A stretch of DNA of 24,708 bases from Bacteroidales bacterium (GTDB lineage: Bacteria; Bacteroidota; Bacteroidia; Bacteroidales; Paludibacteraceae). This document shows positions 1 to 6,950 of this stretch, piece by piece (the stretch's first letter is position 1; each line of letters starts with the position of its first letter). Location: assembly GCA_900767595.1 (NCBI GenBank), contig CAAFZS010000074.1, forward strand, positions 1 to 24,708, read 5' to 3'. Under the pieces are notes generated by a model. It made no database searches, was not told where the DNA came from, and saw only the letters and a program-made list of their open reading frames with translations. The position numbers and the translations under genes were made by a program.

Positions 1-837
1 AAACCCTATCCCAAGGATATCCTTATTTTCTCCCCTCACCCCGATGACGATGTGATATCCATGGGCGGCACTTTCCAACGCCTCATCAATCAGAAACATA
101 ATGTCCATATCGCCTACGAGACCTCCGGTTGTATCGCTGTCGATGATGGCCATCTACAATATTTCCTTGATTTTATTAACGGTCTTCCCGCCGTCAATCC
201 ATCAATACATCATTCCATCAATTCCTCATTACAAATCCAAGATTTCTCTCCCCGAGAAATCCTTGATTTGAAGGCCTTGATTCGTCGCGGCGAAGCTACG
301 GCAGCGGATCGGTTCATGGGCCTCAGTGAGGACCATATTCACTTCCTCAATTTGCCTTTTTATGAGACGGGAACGATTAAGAAGAACAACCTTTCGCAGG
401 CGGATGTGGATATAGTGAAAAAACTGCTCTTGGAAATCAAACCGCAGGAGATGTTTGTGGCAGGTGACTTAGCGGACCCGCACGGTACCCACAAAGTCTG
501 CTTGGATGCCGTCTTGGCTGCGATAGACGAATTGAAGGATACGGAACAGTGGTTGCACGATTGCCGTATATGGATGTACCGCGGTGCATGGATGGAGTGG
601 GGAGTGGACCTTATTGAGATGGTGGTTCCGCTCTCGCCCGAAGAACTGAGGCATAAACGGAATACAATCTTGCGTCACCAGTCGCAGATGGAGTCGGCTC
701 CGTTCTTAGGCGACGATGAGCGTCTGTTCTGGCAACGCGCAGAGGACCGCAACCACGCTACCGCCCAACTCTATTGCGACCTCGGTCTCGCCAATTACGA
801 GGCAATGGAAGCCTTCGTCCAATATCGGATAAACTAA
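1..837 (+). CDS. nagB: Glucosamine-6-phosphate deaminase fusion protein, C-terminal LmbE/PIG-L-like domain (5' partial)
   Basis: The reading frame is open from the first base, so the gene starts outside the window; the Met at 52 is internal. The visible 278 residues form an LmbE/PIG-L-like domain. The metal-binding HPDDD motif is near residue 13, and a second motif, DPHGTHKVC, lies near residue 159. This domain is known as the C-terminal half of the roughly 660-residue Bacteroidetes glucosamine-6-phosphate deaminase fusions, whose N-terminal half converts glucosamine-6-phosphate to fructose-6-phosphate and ammonia. The NagB half is not visible, so its presence is inferred from close resemblance to that fusion family. 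No signal peptide can be judged. A loop near residues 66-76 (NPSIHHSINSS) is encoded by an octameric DNA repeat. A strong terminator follows the stop codon, so this is the end of its transcription unit. Confidence 0.85.
   Translation, partial: KPYPKDILIFSPHPDDDVISMGGTFQRLINQKHNVHIAYETSGCIAVDDGHLQYFLDFINGLPAVNPSIHHSINSSLQIQDFSPREILDLKALIRRGEATAADRFMGLSEDHIHFLNLPFYETGTIKKNNLSQADVDIVKKLLLEIKPQEMFVAGDLADPHGTHKVCLDAVLAAIDELKDTEQWLHDCRIWMYRGAWMEWGVDLIEMVVPLSPEELRHKRNTILRHQSQMESAPFLGDDERLFWQRAEDRNHATAQLYCDLGLANYEAMEAFVQYRIN
197..228 (+). repeat. Octameric degenerate tandem repeat inside the LmbE domain
   Basis: Four consecutive 8-base units match roughly NTNCATCA (ATCCATCA, ATACATCA, TTCCATCA, ATTCCTCA). 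They encode a Ser/His/Asn/Ile-rich loop. The same octamer type recurs before the start codon at 20827. The tract lacks G on the sense strand. Confidence 0.6.
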
Positions 838-854
838 TTAAAATTTTATAACTA

Positions 855-883
855 ATGCGACTTTACCCAAAGTCGCATTTTTT
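855..883 (+). terminator. Rho-independent terminator after the nagB-type gene
   Basis: A perfect 10-base-pair inverted repeat (ATGCGACTTT and AAAGTCGCAT) with a 4-base loop ACCC is followed directly by five T residues. It begins 17 bases after the stop codon at 837. Confidence 0.92.
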
Positions 884-919
884 ATGCAATTTTGCGAAAA
901 TAGCAAAAAATATTAACTT

Positions 920-1018
920 ATGTATAGACGAATTTTAGAGAAAAAATTGGTAGAATTAAGTGCTCAATGGAGCATTATGAAAGCGCTCGTCCCTAAACGA
1001 AAAGATATCGTCATCTAG
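920..1018 (+). CDS. Short ORF of 32 codons, possible relic
   Basis: An ATG at 920 opens a 32-codon frame rich in Lys, Arg and Leu that ends at a TAG overlapping the last 8 bases of the convergent tatC gene. The first half (RRILEKKLVEL) loosely recalls the N-terminus of AAA_14/DUF4143-type ATPases, but no Walker motif follows. No convincing promoter is visible between the terminator and its start. It may be a truncated remnant, a small peptide gene or chance. The rest of the 838-1010 gap holds only the terminator. Confidence 0.22.
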   Translation: MYRRILEKKLVELSAQWSIMKALVPKRKDIVI

Positions 1019-1823
1019 TGTGTGCGACGATGGCGATACTCAATTCATAAAGCAGATAAATCGGGATGGAAACCAATAGCAAGGTAAAAGCATCCCCCGT
1101 AGGAGTGATGACAGCTGCAAGGATGACGATCAGCACGACGGCATGTTTGCGGTATTGACGCAAGATAGCGGCATCTAATAATCCTAAATATGCAAGGATC
1201 CACGCTAAGAGCGGGAGTTCAAAGAGAACACCCATAATCAGACTCAGTGTCAAGAAAGTGCCGATATAGGAGGATAACGAAATCATATTGACCACCGTTT
1301 GGCTAACCTGATAATCTATGAGAAACCGGTAGGCAAAGGGGAAGATAACGAAGTAGTTAAGCAGTACACCAGCAAAAAACAGACCTACCGCAACGAAGCA
1401 GATACCAATCTTCTTCGTTGTCTGTTGTTCTCCAATAGCGGGTTGGATAAATTGATATAACTGCCAGATGATATAAGGCAGGGCAACAATAAACCCCGTC
1501 CATAGCGAGATGCTGACATGGGTCAGGAACTGACCCGTTAACTCGGTGGAGATGAGGGATTGAGAGTTGAGAGTTGAGAGTGTAGAGTTGAGAGGGAGTA
1601 GTCCGCATTTGGCTAATAACCGCCAAGTAAGGAAGTCGGGTCGGGTGGGGGCTAGGAGAAGGGAGAACAGGGGATCCTTAAATATGAAGGCGCCCACCAT
1701 CATAATACCCCATGCGGCAACACAGCGAAACAACACACCACGCAGAACATCAAGGTGTGCCCAAAAAGACATGTCTGATGAATCAGGCTTTTTCTTCCTT
1801 GGTTTCATCGTCTTTCTTTTCAT
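1011..1823 (-). CDS. tatC: Sec-independent (twin-arginine) protein translocase subunit TatC
   Basis: The 270-residue product is a polytopic inner-membrane protein with about six hydrophobic segments, close to the usual TatC length. TatC binds the twin-arginine signal of folded proteins and, with TatA, moves them to the periplasm. Family features visible are the N-terminal stretch SFWAHLDVLRGVLFR, the ELTGQFLTH region before the second membrane helix, and the ITPTGD motif near the C-terminus. The start chosen overlaps the end of tatA by 41 bases; the internal Met at residue 6 would give a 26-base overlap and is equally plausible. Residues 77-88 in the first periplasmic loop are encoded by five heptamer repeats, so the loop may be longer than in relatives. 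Both genes read leftward as an operon. Confidence 0.95.
   Translation of the reverse strand: MKRKTMKPRKKKPDSSDMSFWAHLDVLRGVLFRCVAAWGIMMVGAFIFKDPLFSLLLAPTRPDFLTWRLLAKCGLLPLNSTLSTLNSQSLISTELTGQFLTHVSISLWTGFIVALPYIIWQLYQFIQPAIGEQQTTKKIGICFVAVGLFFAGVLLNYFVIFPFAYRFLIDYQVSQTVVNMISLSSYIGTFLTLSLIMGVLFELPLLAWILAYLGLLDAAILRQYRKHAVVLIVILAAVITPTGDAFTLLLVSIPIYLLYELSIAIVAHTR
1560..1594 (-). repeat. Five-unit heptamer tandem repeat inside tatC
   Basis: Five exact 7-base steps are visible: on the plus strand four TTGAGAG units and one degenerate TGTAGAG. On the tatC coding strand the unit reads CTCTCAA, free of G. The tract encodes a Leu/Asn/Ser/Thr-rich segment (residues 77-88) of the first periplasmic loop. 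Confidence 0.9.
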
Positions 1824-1962
1824 CGTCCTCTTCTCCGGCTAAACCTTTCTTGTAGGAGCGGATACCTTTTCCCAGTCCCTTCATGAGTTTGGGAATCTGT
1901 GTCCCTCCGAACAACAGGAGAATAATGAGGGCAATAACGATAATTTCGGTTGTTCCAATCAT
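1783..1962 (-). CDS. tatA: Twin-arginine translocase pore subunit TatA/TatE family
   Basis: This 59-residue protein has the single N-terminal membrane helix of TatA (residues 6-19, IIVIALIILLLFGG), then the conserved FGG and an amphipathic helix with IPKLMKGLGKGIRSYKKG. The tail is acidic and Lys-rich, ending in EEKA. TatA oligomers form the transport path that TatC gates. The ATG at 1962 lies 32 bases downstream of a well-formed promoter -7 element on the same strand. The gene is first in a tatA-tatC unit and overlaps tatC. No tatB is visible, which fits the minimal TatA/TatC systems common in Bacteroidetes. Confidence 0.93.
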   Translation of the reverse strand: MIGTTEIIVIALIILLLFGGTQIPKLMKGLGKGIRSYKKGLAGEEDDEKKDDETKEEKA

Positions 1963-1993
1963 AGCGAAATCAATCCAATTATGAAATTCGGTG

Positions 1994-2025
1994 CAAAGGT
2001 ACTACATTTTTTTGAAATTACCAAA
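1994..2025 (-). promoter_or_regulatory. Bacteroidetes-type promoter for tatA-tatC
   Basis: Read on the minus strand, TTTG (2025-2022) and TACCTTTG (2001-1994) are separated by 20 bases. This matches the TTTG / TAnnTTTG consensus of the Bacteroidetes primary sigma factor. It lies directly upstream of the tatA start. Confidence 0.8.
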
Positions 2026-2041
2026 TTTTTTGACTTTTTTC

Positions 2042-2072
2042 TTGCACATATTAAAAAAAAGTCGTACCTTTG
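2042..2072 (+). promoter_or_regulatory. Bacteroidetes-type promoter for the ECF sigma gene
   Basis: TTG at 2042-2044 and TACCTTTG at 2065-2072 are 20 bases apart, matching the Bacteroidetes -33/-7 consensus (the first base of the -33 TTTG is C here). The sigma gene starts 22 bases downstream. The -7 octamer is identical to that of the divergent tatA promoter. Confidence 0.78.
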
Positions 2073-2094
2073 CACTGAAAAACGATTGGTATAG

Positions 2095-2658
2095 ATGAAA
2101 GTACCCGGTGATATAGACTTATTGGCAGCATTGATGCGGGATGATGAAGTAGCGTTTGCCATGTTGTATAAACGCTATCATTCTTCGCTCTTTGAGGTGT
2201 GCATGAAATACCTCAAAAACGAGGATACGGCGCACGATGTGGTGCAGAGTGTGTTTCTATGGGTGTGGGAGAATAGAAAAGACCTCACGATTGATACGAA
2301 TGTGCGCAGTTATCTGTGTACGACGACGAAGAACAAGATTCTTAACCTCTTGCGGCATGAGAACCTCGCTTTGCAGAATGACTATGTATATGCGCAAGAG
2401 CGGTTGAGTGATCAGAGTTGGTTAGAGAAAATGCAACACGAGGGACATCTGTCCCAAATCCGGGAGCTGATAGAGCAATTGCCGGAGCAACGCAGGAAAA
2501 TATGCGAGATGAAGATAAACGATGGGTTGAGTAATCAACAGATAGCGGCTGCGTTAGGAATCTCGATACAGACGGTAAAAAACCAATATAGTTCGTCGAT
2601 TAAGAACTTAAAAGAGCAAATAACTGAAAAAAATCAAGTTTTTTTGCGATTAGGATAG
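2095..2658 (+). CDS. ECF RNA polymerase sigma factor, FecI-like
   Basis: The 187-residue protein has the two-domain layout of extracytoplasmic-function sigma factors. Sigma region 2 spans about residues 17-88, with the conserved DVVQSVFLWVWENR core that contacts polymerase and the -10 DNA. Region 4 spans about 118-172, with a helix-turn-helix around LSNQQIAAALGISIQTVKN for -35 recognition. In Bacteroidetes such factors pair with FecR-like anti-sigma proteins to switch on adjacent SusC/SusD loci. The next gene is exactly such an anti-sigma factor. A vegetative-type promoter lies upstream, so basal expression probably does not depend on the factor itself. The target promoter, likely before or near 3710, could not be identified by eye. 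Confidence 0.93.
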   Translation: MKVPGDIDLLAALMRDDEVAFAMLYKRYHSSLFEVCMKYLKNEDTAHDVVQSVFLWVWENRKDLTIDTNVRSYLCTTTKNKILNLLRHENLALQNDYVYAQERLSDQSWLEKMQHEGHLSQIRELIEQLPEQRRKICEMKINDGLSNQQIAAALGISIQTVKNQYSSSIKNLKEQITEKNQVFLRLG

Positions 2659-2684
2659 TACTTTTTCTTTTTGTAAGTGTCATA

Positions 2685-2717
2685 GGAGTGAAAACGAGTT
2701 TTCGCTCCTTATTTTTG
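2685..2717 (+). terminator. Hairpin terminator between sigma and anti-sigma genes
   Basis: GGAGTGAAAA (2685-2694) pairs with TTTTCGCTCC (2699-2708) over 10 positions, one a G-U pair, around a 4-base loop CGAG. The T-rich tail at 2709-2716 suggests intrinsic termination. The tail also contains TATTTTTG (2710-2717), which fits the TAnnTTTG -7 consensus; no TTTG was found at the proper distance upstream. Confidence 0.75.
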
Positions 2718-2730
2718 TATATTTAGAATT

Positions 2731-3681
2731 ATGGAAAAAGATAAAATTAATAGAGTGCTGAATAATGAGGCTTCGGAGCAAGAGGCGAAGGAAGTGGCTC
2801 AATGGTTTGGCAGTGTAGAAGGTCAGTTGGCGGTATCGTTGATGCTGGATGCAGACATGGAGGCGATGGTACCTTGTTATGATGCGCCCGTACGCGATGA
2901 GCGCGCGCGTAAAATAAATAATGTGAGCCGTTGGTGGCGGGTAGCTGCCGTTGTGGCTATGGTGCTGATGAGCGCGGGAGCTTTGCTATGGTGGATGCCG
3001 ATGCATCAGTTTGATCCTGCCAAGGCTGCTCAGATAGTTAAGATTGAGACGGGTATCGGTGAGCGCAGTAAGGCTGTTCTGCCGGATGGAACGGAGGTAT
3101 CGCTCAATGCGATGACGAGTGTCACGTATGATTGTTCGATGCGTAGCGGCAAACGTCAAGTCAACGTGGAGGGTGAAGCTTATTTCGATGTAGCCAAAGA
3201 TGCGGAGCATCCGTTTGTTATTGATGTGAACGAAATGGAGATTACGTGTTTAGGTACGGCATTGAATGTGAGAAACTATGCGGACGAGCAGACCTCGTCG
3301 GTAGTGCTGGTGGAGGGTAAGGTTCGTGTAGCGACCGAGAATGGGGATTTGACGATGGAGCCGGATAGTAAGGTGGAGTGCGATAAAAAGTCGTTGCAGT
3401 TGTCGAAGTCGAGAGTAATGGCGAGCAACTACACTTATTGGTTGAAAGGGGAGACGCGTTATAATAACCAGTCATTGGAAGAAATAGCGCATGAGCTTGC
3501 GCGTAATTATCATATTAACGTAATCATCACCAGTGATGAGTTGAAGGAGCAGCACTTCACCGGTTATTTAGGATCTTGTTCATTAAGAAACGTATTAGAT
3601 ATTCTTACGATTACCTCAGACATGGCTTACCATATCGATGGCGAATCGGTTTATATCTATTCACGTAATATAAAACATTAA
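2731..3681 (+). CDS. FecR-family anti-sigma factor with DUF4974-type C-terminus
   Basis: The 316-residue protein spans the inner membrane once. Residues 1-68 are cytoplasmic and should hold the sigma factor. Residues 71-90 (VAAVVAMVLMSAGALLWW) form the membrane helix. Residues about 102-200 are the periplasmic FecR domain, with LPDGTEVSLNA and the VEGEAYFDVAKD motif typical of the family. Residues about 246-312 resemble the DUF4974/STN-like end (EIAHELARNYHINV). Its known role is to receive a signal from the periplasmic STN domain of a TonB-dependent receptor and release or activate the sigma factor. The SusC product at 6951 carries that STN domain, though three genes downstream rather than immediately next. 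The ATG at 2731 follows the hairpin by 22 bases. Confidence 0.92.
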   Translation: MEKDKINRVLNNEASEQEAKEVAQWFGSVEGQLAVSLMLDADMEAMVPCYDAPVRDERARKINNVSRWWRVAAVVAMVLMSAGALLWWMPMHQFDPAKAAQIVKIETGIGERSKAVLPDGTEVSLNAMTSVTYDCSMRSGKRQVNVEGEAYFDVAKDAEHPFVIDVNEMEITCLGTALNVRNYADEQTSSVVLVEGKVRVATENGDLTMEPDSKVECDKKSLQLSKSRVMASNYTYWLKGETRYNNQSLEEIAHELARNYHINVIITSDELKEQHFTGYLGSCSLRNVLDILTITSDMAYHIDGESVYIYSRNIKH

Positions 3682-3709
3682 TTATTAACCCTAAAAAAAC
3701 ACAAACATT

Positions 3710-6484
3710 ATGAAAAAACTTTTCGTGTGTGTGGCTACCCTGTTGGTAGCGTGTAGCTTAAGTGCTACTGTTCACAAAGTAAAAGCCTCTGATGGCGCAG
3801 AAGTTCTCAAATCGACTATCGCTGAGGCATCGGCAGGTGACACCGTCTTGGTTCAAGAAGGTACGTTCACCGGTAATTTCACTATGAAAGAAGGCGTTCA
3901 AGTCATTGGTGGCTGGAACGGCTTATTCACTTCCAAAAAAGACTATGCGACTATTCTGGATGCAAATGCTGATGGTCGTGTACTGAACCAACCTGCTGCG
4001 TTCTCCACGCTGACAGTTTGGTCTAACTTCACCATCCAAAATGGTAAGTTGACGACAGCTTTGGCAGACCAAGGTGCTGCCGGTGTGTTCTTGAACAAGA
4101 ATGGTCGCGTACAAGAATGCTTGATTCAAAACAACGTGGTTGACGTAGCTAGCGGCAACGCGATGGGTGGTGGCGTAAGCTGCAATAGCGGTAATGCTGA
4201 CCCCGACACGGTGGCTTACAGTTGCGTTATTAAGAACAATTCCGCTACTCATGGTGGTGGTGTACGTGTGAATGGTAAGGGTGTCGTGGTTTATAACTGC
4301 GTGATTGAGGACAACCAAACGACCAACAATGCTGCCGGTGGTGTACACTTGCACAATGGTAGTAAACTTATCAACTGCATTGTTCGCAATAACAAAGCTA
4401 ACGGTGATACGGGTGGCGTACGTCTTACAGGTGGTAATGTGTCGGATATTATCAACTGCTTAATTGCCGGTAATGAGGCTACCAGTCAAGTGGGTGGTAT
4501 TGGTATGGAAGGTAACTTGGCTAATGTTATCAACTGTACGATTGTCGGTAATAAACAAGACAAAATCGGTGCAACAGCTTCTCTTTCCGGTGTGAAAGTG
4601 AATAAAGATAAGGATGCTAATGGAACTTTATTTGTGAATAATATTATTTGGGGAAACATCACGGGTGATACAATTGCTCCTCAAGGTGTATATTACATTT
4701 CTCGTTATGACAAGAGCAAAGGTCAACGTAGTTACAATGCTATTATTGGTCAAAAAGGTGATGATGATGCAACGGGAACGACCAGTTTGGTTTTGACCAA
4801 AGAGAACCCCGGTTTCGCAGATCCTGAGAATGGTGATTTCACCCTCGTTGACGGAAGCAAACTGATTGACTTTGGTTCCGATGCTGCTAACACTCTTCCG
4901 ACGGACCTCGCCGGTAATGTTCGTATCCAAGGTAAAGCTATTGATTTAGGTTGCTATGAGGCAGCCAGCAAACATGTGTTTGTAGGCCAAGACTTGCAAA
5001 AAGCTCTCGACCTTGCTGCTAAAGGTGATACGCTGTTTGTACAGGCCGGTACATTCACCGGAAACTTCATCATGCGTAATGGTGTGAACGTAAGTGGTGG
5101 TTGGAATGAAGATTTCACAGAGCAAACTCCTTACGGAACGATCCTTGATGGTGATGCTAAGGGTCGCGTATTGACACAAAATGATGACTTTGATGTTCTC
5201 ACCGTTTGGGACAACGTAACGATCCAAAATGGTAAGGTAGAAGGTAATGGTGGCGGTGTGTATATGTTGTGGAAATCGCTCCTTAAAAATTGTCTTATTC
5301 AAAACAACGTAGCTACCGGTGAAGGTGGTGGTGTAAAACACAATAAAGATGATCATTCTTCCGATGTAGTTCTAGAGAATTGTGTCATCACCGGTAATAC
5401 CGCTAAACAAGGTGGTGGATTATGGATTCGTTCTACCGCTCTAAACTGCGTCATCGATGGTAACCAAACGACAACCGGTCCTGGCGGTGGTGTTGTGCTG
5501 AGTTGGGCTCGTCTGTATAACTGCCAAGTAACGAACAATATTGCCGGTGAGGATGCCGGTGGTGTCCGCATGTATGGTGGCGGTTGTATTATGGTTAACT
5601 GCCTTGTTGCAAAGAACTACGCTAAAGGTCATGACGATTACAAAGGTAAAGTAGGTGGTGTATGCATTGAGAAAAACCTTGGTGCTGTCATCAACTGCAC
5701 GATCGTGGACAACGACCAGCTTTTGGATTCTACGGATAAAGAATACTGCGGTGTACGCGTAGATGCTAGTTCCGGTGACGATGATAAGATCTTCTCGAAC
5801 AACATTATCTATGGCAACAAAGCCGGAGGTGTAGTGCAAGACCAACAAATCAGTTACAGTATCTGCAAATACAAATATTCGTCCAACAATGCCATTTATG
5901 GTTCTGTAACAGGCGATTACAAGAGTGCTTATATCAACCTCAAAGAGGTGGATCCGAAGTTTAATGAAGACTATACGCTTAGTCCGGCTTCTGAGCTTAT
6001 CAACGCAGGTGCTGATGTGACGGGTTCGAGCTTCTATCAAGCAAAAGACCTCGCTGGTAACGACCGTATCCAAGGTCTCATTATTGACCTCGGTGCATAC
6101 GAGGCAGAGGTGATTAAACTGACCGTTGCTGCCTACGAGAATGCCGGTGCTAAGATGGACGCAGACACTCTTGTAGCCGGTGACTACTACGTAGCTAAAG
6201 GCAAAGAAGTATTCTTCTCCGTAACAGCTGCCGAGGGCTATTATATTGAAATAGTAAAACTCAATAACGATACCATCGGTGAAAATAGTGAAGCCGTTGT
6301 TGTTCCTGCAACCCTCACCGAAGATGCTATATTAACCATCGTTACCAAGAAACAGTCCGGTACCGCACTTATCAATGCTAAGGCAAATAAAGATGCTACT
6401 AAGGCTAAGAAAGTGATGGTTAAAGGGCAACTGCTTGTAATTAAGGATAATGCCCGTTATAACGTATTAGGTGTTAAACTATAA
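3710..6484 (+). CDS. Secreted protein with two tandem right-handed beta-helix units
   Basis: The 924-residue product begins with a signal peptide; cleavage after SLSA (residue 19) is most likely, although LVAC at 12-15 could pass as a weak lipobox. Two homologous units follow, about residues 26-415 and 421-801. Each starts with GDT-(x)-VQ-GTFTGNF and a GGW turn. Each continues as short rungs rich in NN, GGG and NC typical of parallel beta-helices, and ends with DLAGN-RIQG-(x)-IDLG-YEA, the end motif of choice-of-anchor Q-type surface proteins. A further beta-rich domain (about 802-890) and a short tail (GQLLVIKDNARYNVLGVKL) close the chain. No catalytic residues were recognised, so a binding or surface-scaffold role is more likely than a lyase, but this is inference. 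It is the first gene after the anti-sigma factor and is followed at 5 bases by a lipoprotein gene. Confidence 0.85.
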   Translation: MKKLFVCVATLLVACSLSATVHKVKASDGAEVLKSTIAEASAGDTVLVQEGTFTGNFTMKEGVQVIGGWNGLFTSKKDYATILDANADGRVLNQPAAFSTLTVWSNFTIQNGKLTTALADQGAAGVFLNKNGRVQECLIQNNVVDVASGNAMGGGVSCNSGNADPDTVAYSCVIKNNSATHGGGVRVNGKGVVVYNCVIEDNQTTNNAAGGVHLHNGSKLINCIVRNNKANGDTGGVRLTGGNVSDIINCLIAGNEATSQVGGIGMEGNLANVINCTIVGNKQDKIGATASLSGVKVNKDKDANGTLFVNNIIWGNITGDTIAPQGVYYISRYDKSKGQRSYNAIIGQKGDDDATGTTSLVLTKENPGFADPENGDFTLVDGSKLIDFGSDAANTLPTDLAGNVRIQGKAIDLGCYEAASKHVFVGQDLQKALDLAAKGDTLFVQAGTFTGNFIMRNGVNVSGGWNEDFTEQTPYGTILDGDAKGRVLTQNDDFDVLTVWDNVTIQNGKVEGNGGGVYMLWKSLLKNCLIQNNVATGEGGGVKHNKDDHSSDVVLENCVITGNTAKQGGGLWIRSTALNCVIDGNQTTTGPGGGVVLSWARLYNCQVTNNIAGEDAGGVRMYGGGCIMVNCLVAKNYAKGHDDYKGKVGGVCIEKNLGAVINCTIVDNDQLLDSTDKEYCGVRVDASSGDDDKIFSNNIIYGNKAGGVVQDQQISYSICKYKYSSNNAIYGSVTGDYKSAYINLKEVDPKFNEDYTLSPASELINAGADVTGSSFYQAKDLAGNDRIQGLIIDLGAYEAEVIKLTVAAYENAGAKMDADTLVAGDYYVAKGKEVFFSVTAAEGYYIEIVKLNNDTIGENSEAVVVPATLTEDAILTIVTKKQSGTALINAKANKDATKAKKVMVKGQLLVIKDNARYNVLGVKL
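3836..6113 (+). repeat. Internal duplication of about 1.19 kb within the beta-helix gene
   Basis: Landmarks of the first unit recur 1188 bases (396 codons) downstream: GGTGACACC at 3836 matches GGTGATACG at 5024. The end motifs near 4909-4965 recur near 6047-6106. The copies have diverged at third positions and in the middle rungs, so the duplication is not recent. Confidence 0.8.
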
Positions 6485-6489
6485 TCATT

Positions 6490-6948
6490 ATGTCTAAAAG
6501 ATTCCTTTGCTTAGGAATTGTGGTGCTGACCCTGCTCCTTCTTCTGCCTTCGTGCAAGAAGAAGGACTCGGTCACGCTACCGACCTATAGCGAAATAAGC
6601 ATCTCTCCTCAAAAGGATGTTTATCAAGTGGGCGATATTGTCCGTTGCAGCATCAAAATGCAAACAACGGGCAGTGATAACCTACAAAAAGCCACCTACT
6701 GGTTCTACGCCAATTGGTGGTTCACCGACCCCGAACTGACAGCCGATTTTCAGGAGTTTGTCACCGACCCCGAAACGGGCGAGATGATTGCTACCTCAAG
6801 CGAAATAGAGCTGACGGAAGCCGCTGTTAAGAAAACAAAGGAAAACGAACATGCGGACCTTTGTTTCTACGGCCGTCTGGAATATCCAAACTGGGATTTT
6901 CGGAAAGTCGAAATACGTGTTCCTATTCGTGTAATCTCTAAAAATTAA
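6490..6948 (+). CDS. Small lipoprotein of unknown function
   Basis: The 152-residue product has a lipoprotein signal peptide (hydrophobic residues 8-20, lipobox LPSC with Cys22). The mature start KKKDSV is basic rather than acidic. The rest looks like one compact beta-rich domain with several Trp and Phe residues (YWFYANWWF near residue 70). I recognise no named family. The gene starts 5 bases after the upstream stop and ends 2 bases before the SusC start, so it is clearly co-transcribed. A small outer-membrane accessory of the receptor complex is a reasonable guess from position only. Confidence 0.75.
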   Translation: MSKRFLCLGIVVLTLLLLLPSCKKKDSVTLPTYSEISISPQKDVYQVGDIVRCSIKMQTTGSDNLQKATYWFYANWWFTDPELTADFQEFVTDPETGEMIATSSEIELTEAAVKKTKENEHADLCFYGRLEYPNWDFRKVEIRVPIRVISKN

Positions 6949-6950
6949 TT

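Noticed and set aside
52..837. Complete 261-residue gene starting at the ATG at 52
   Set aside because: The frame is open upstream to base 1 and the essential HPDDD motif lies before that ATG, so the gene is 5' truncated by the window edge.
3743..3754. Lipobox LVAC in the 924-residue beta-helix protein
   Set aside because: The hydrophobic stretch before it is short and a better ordinary cleavage site (SLSA) follows; lipidation cannot be excluded but is not called.
5441..6073. 210-codon open frame on the minus strand within the beta-helix gene
   Set aside because: The opposite strand is repetitive beta-helix coding sequence; such antisense frames recur in both units and show no start signals.
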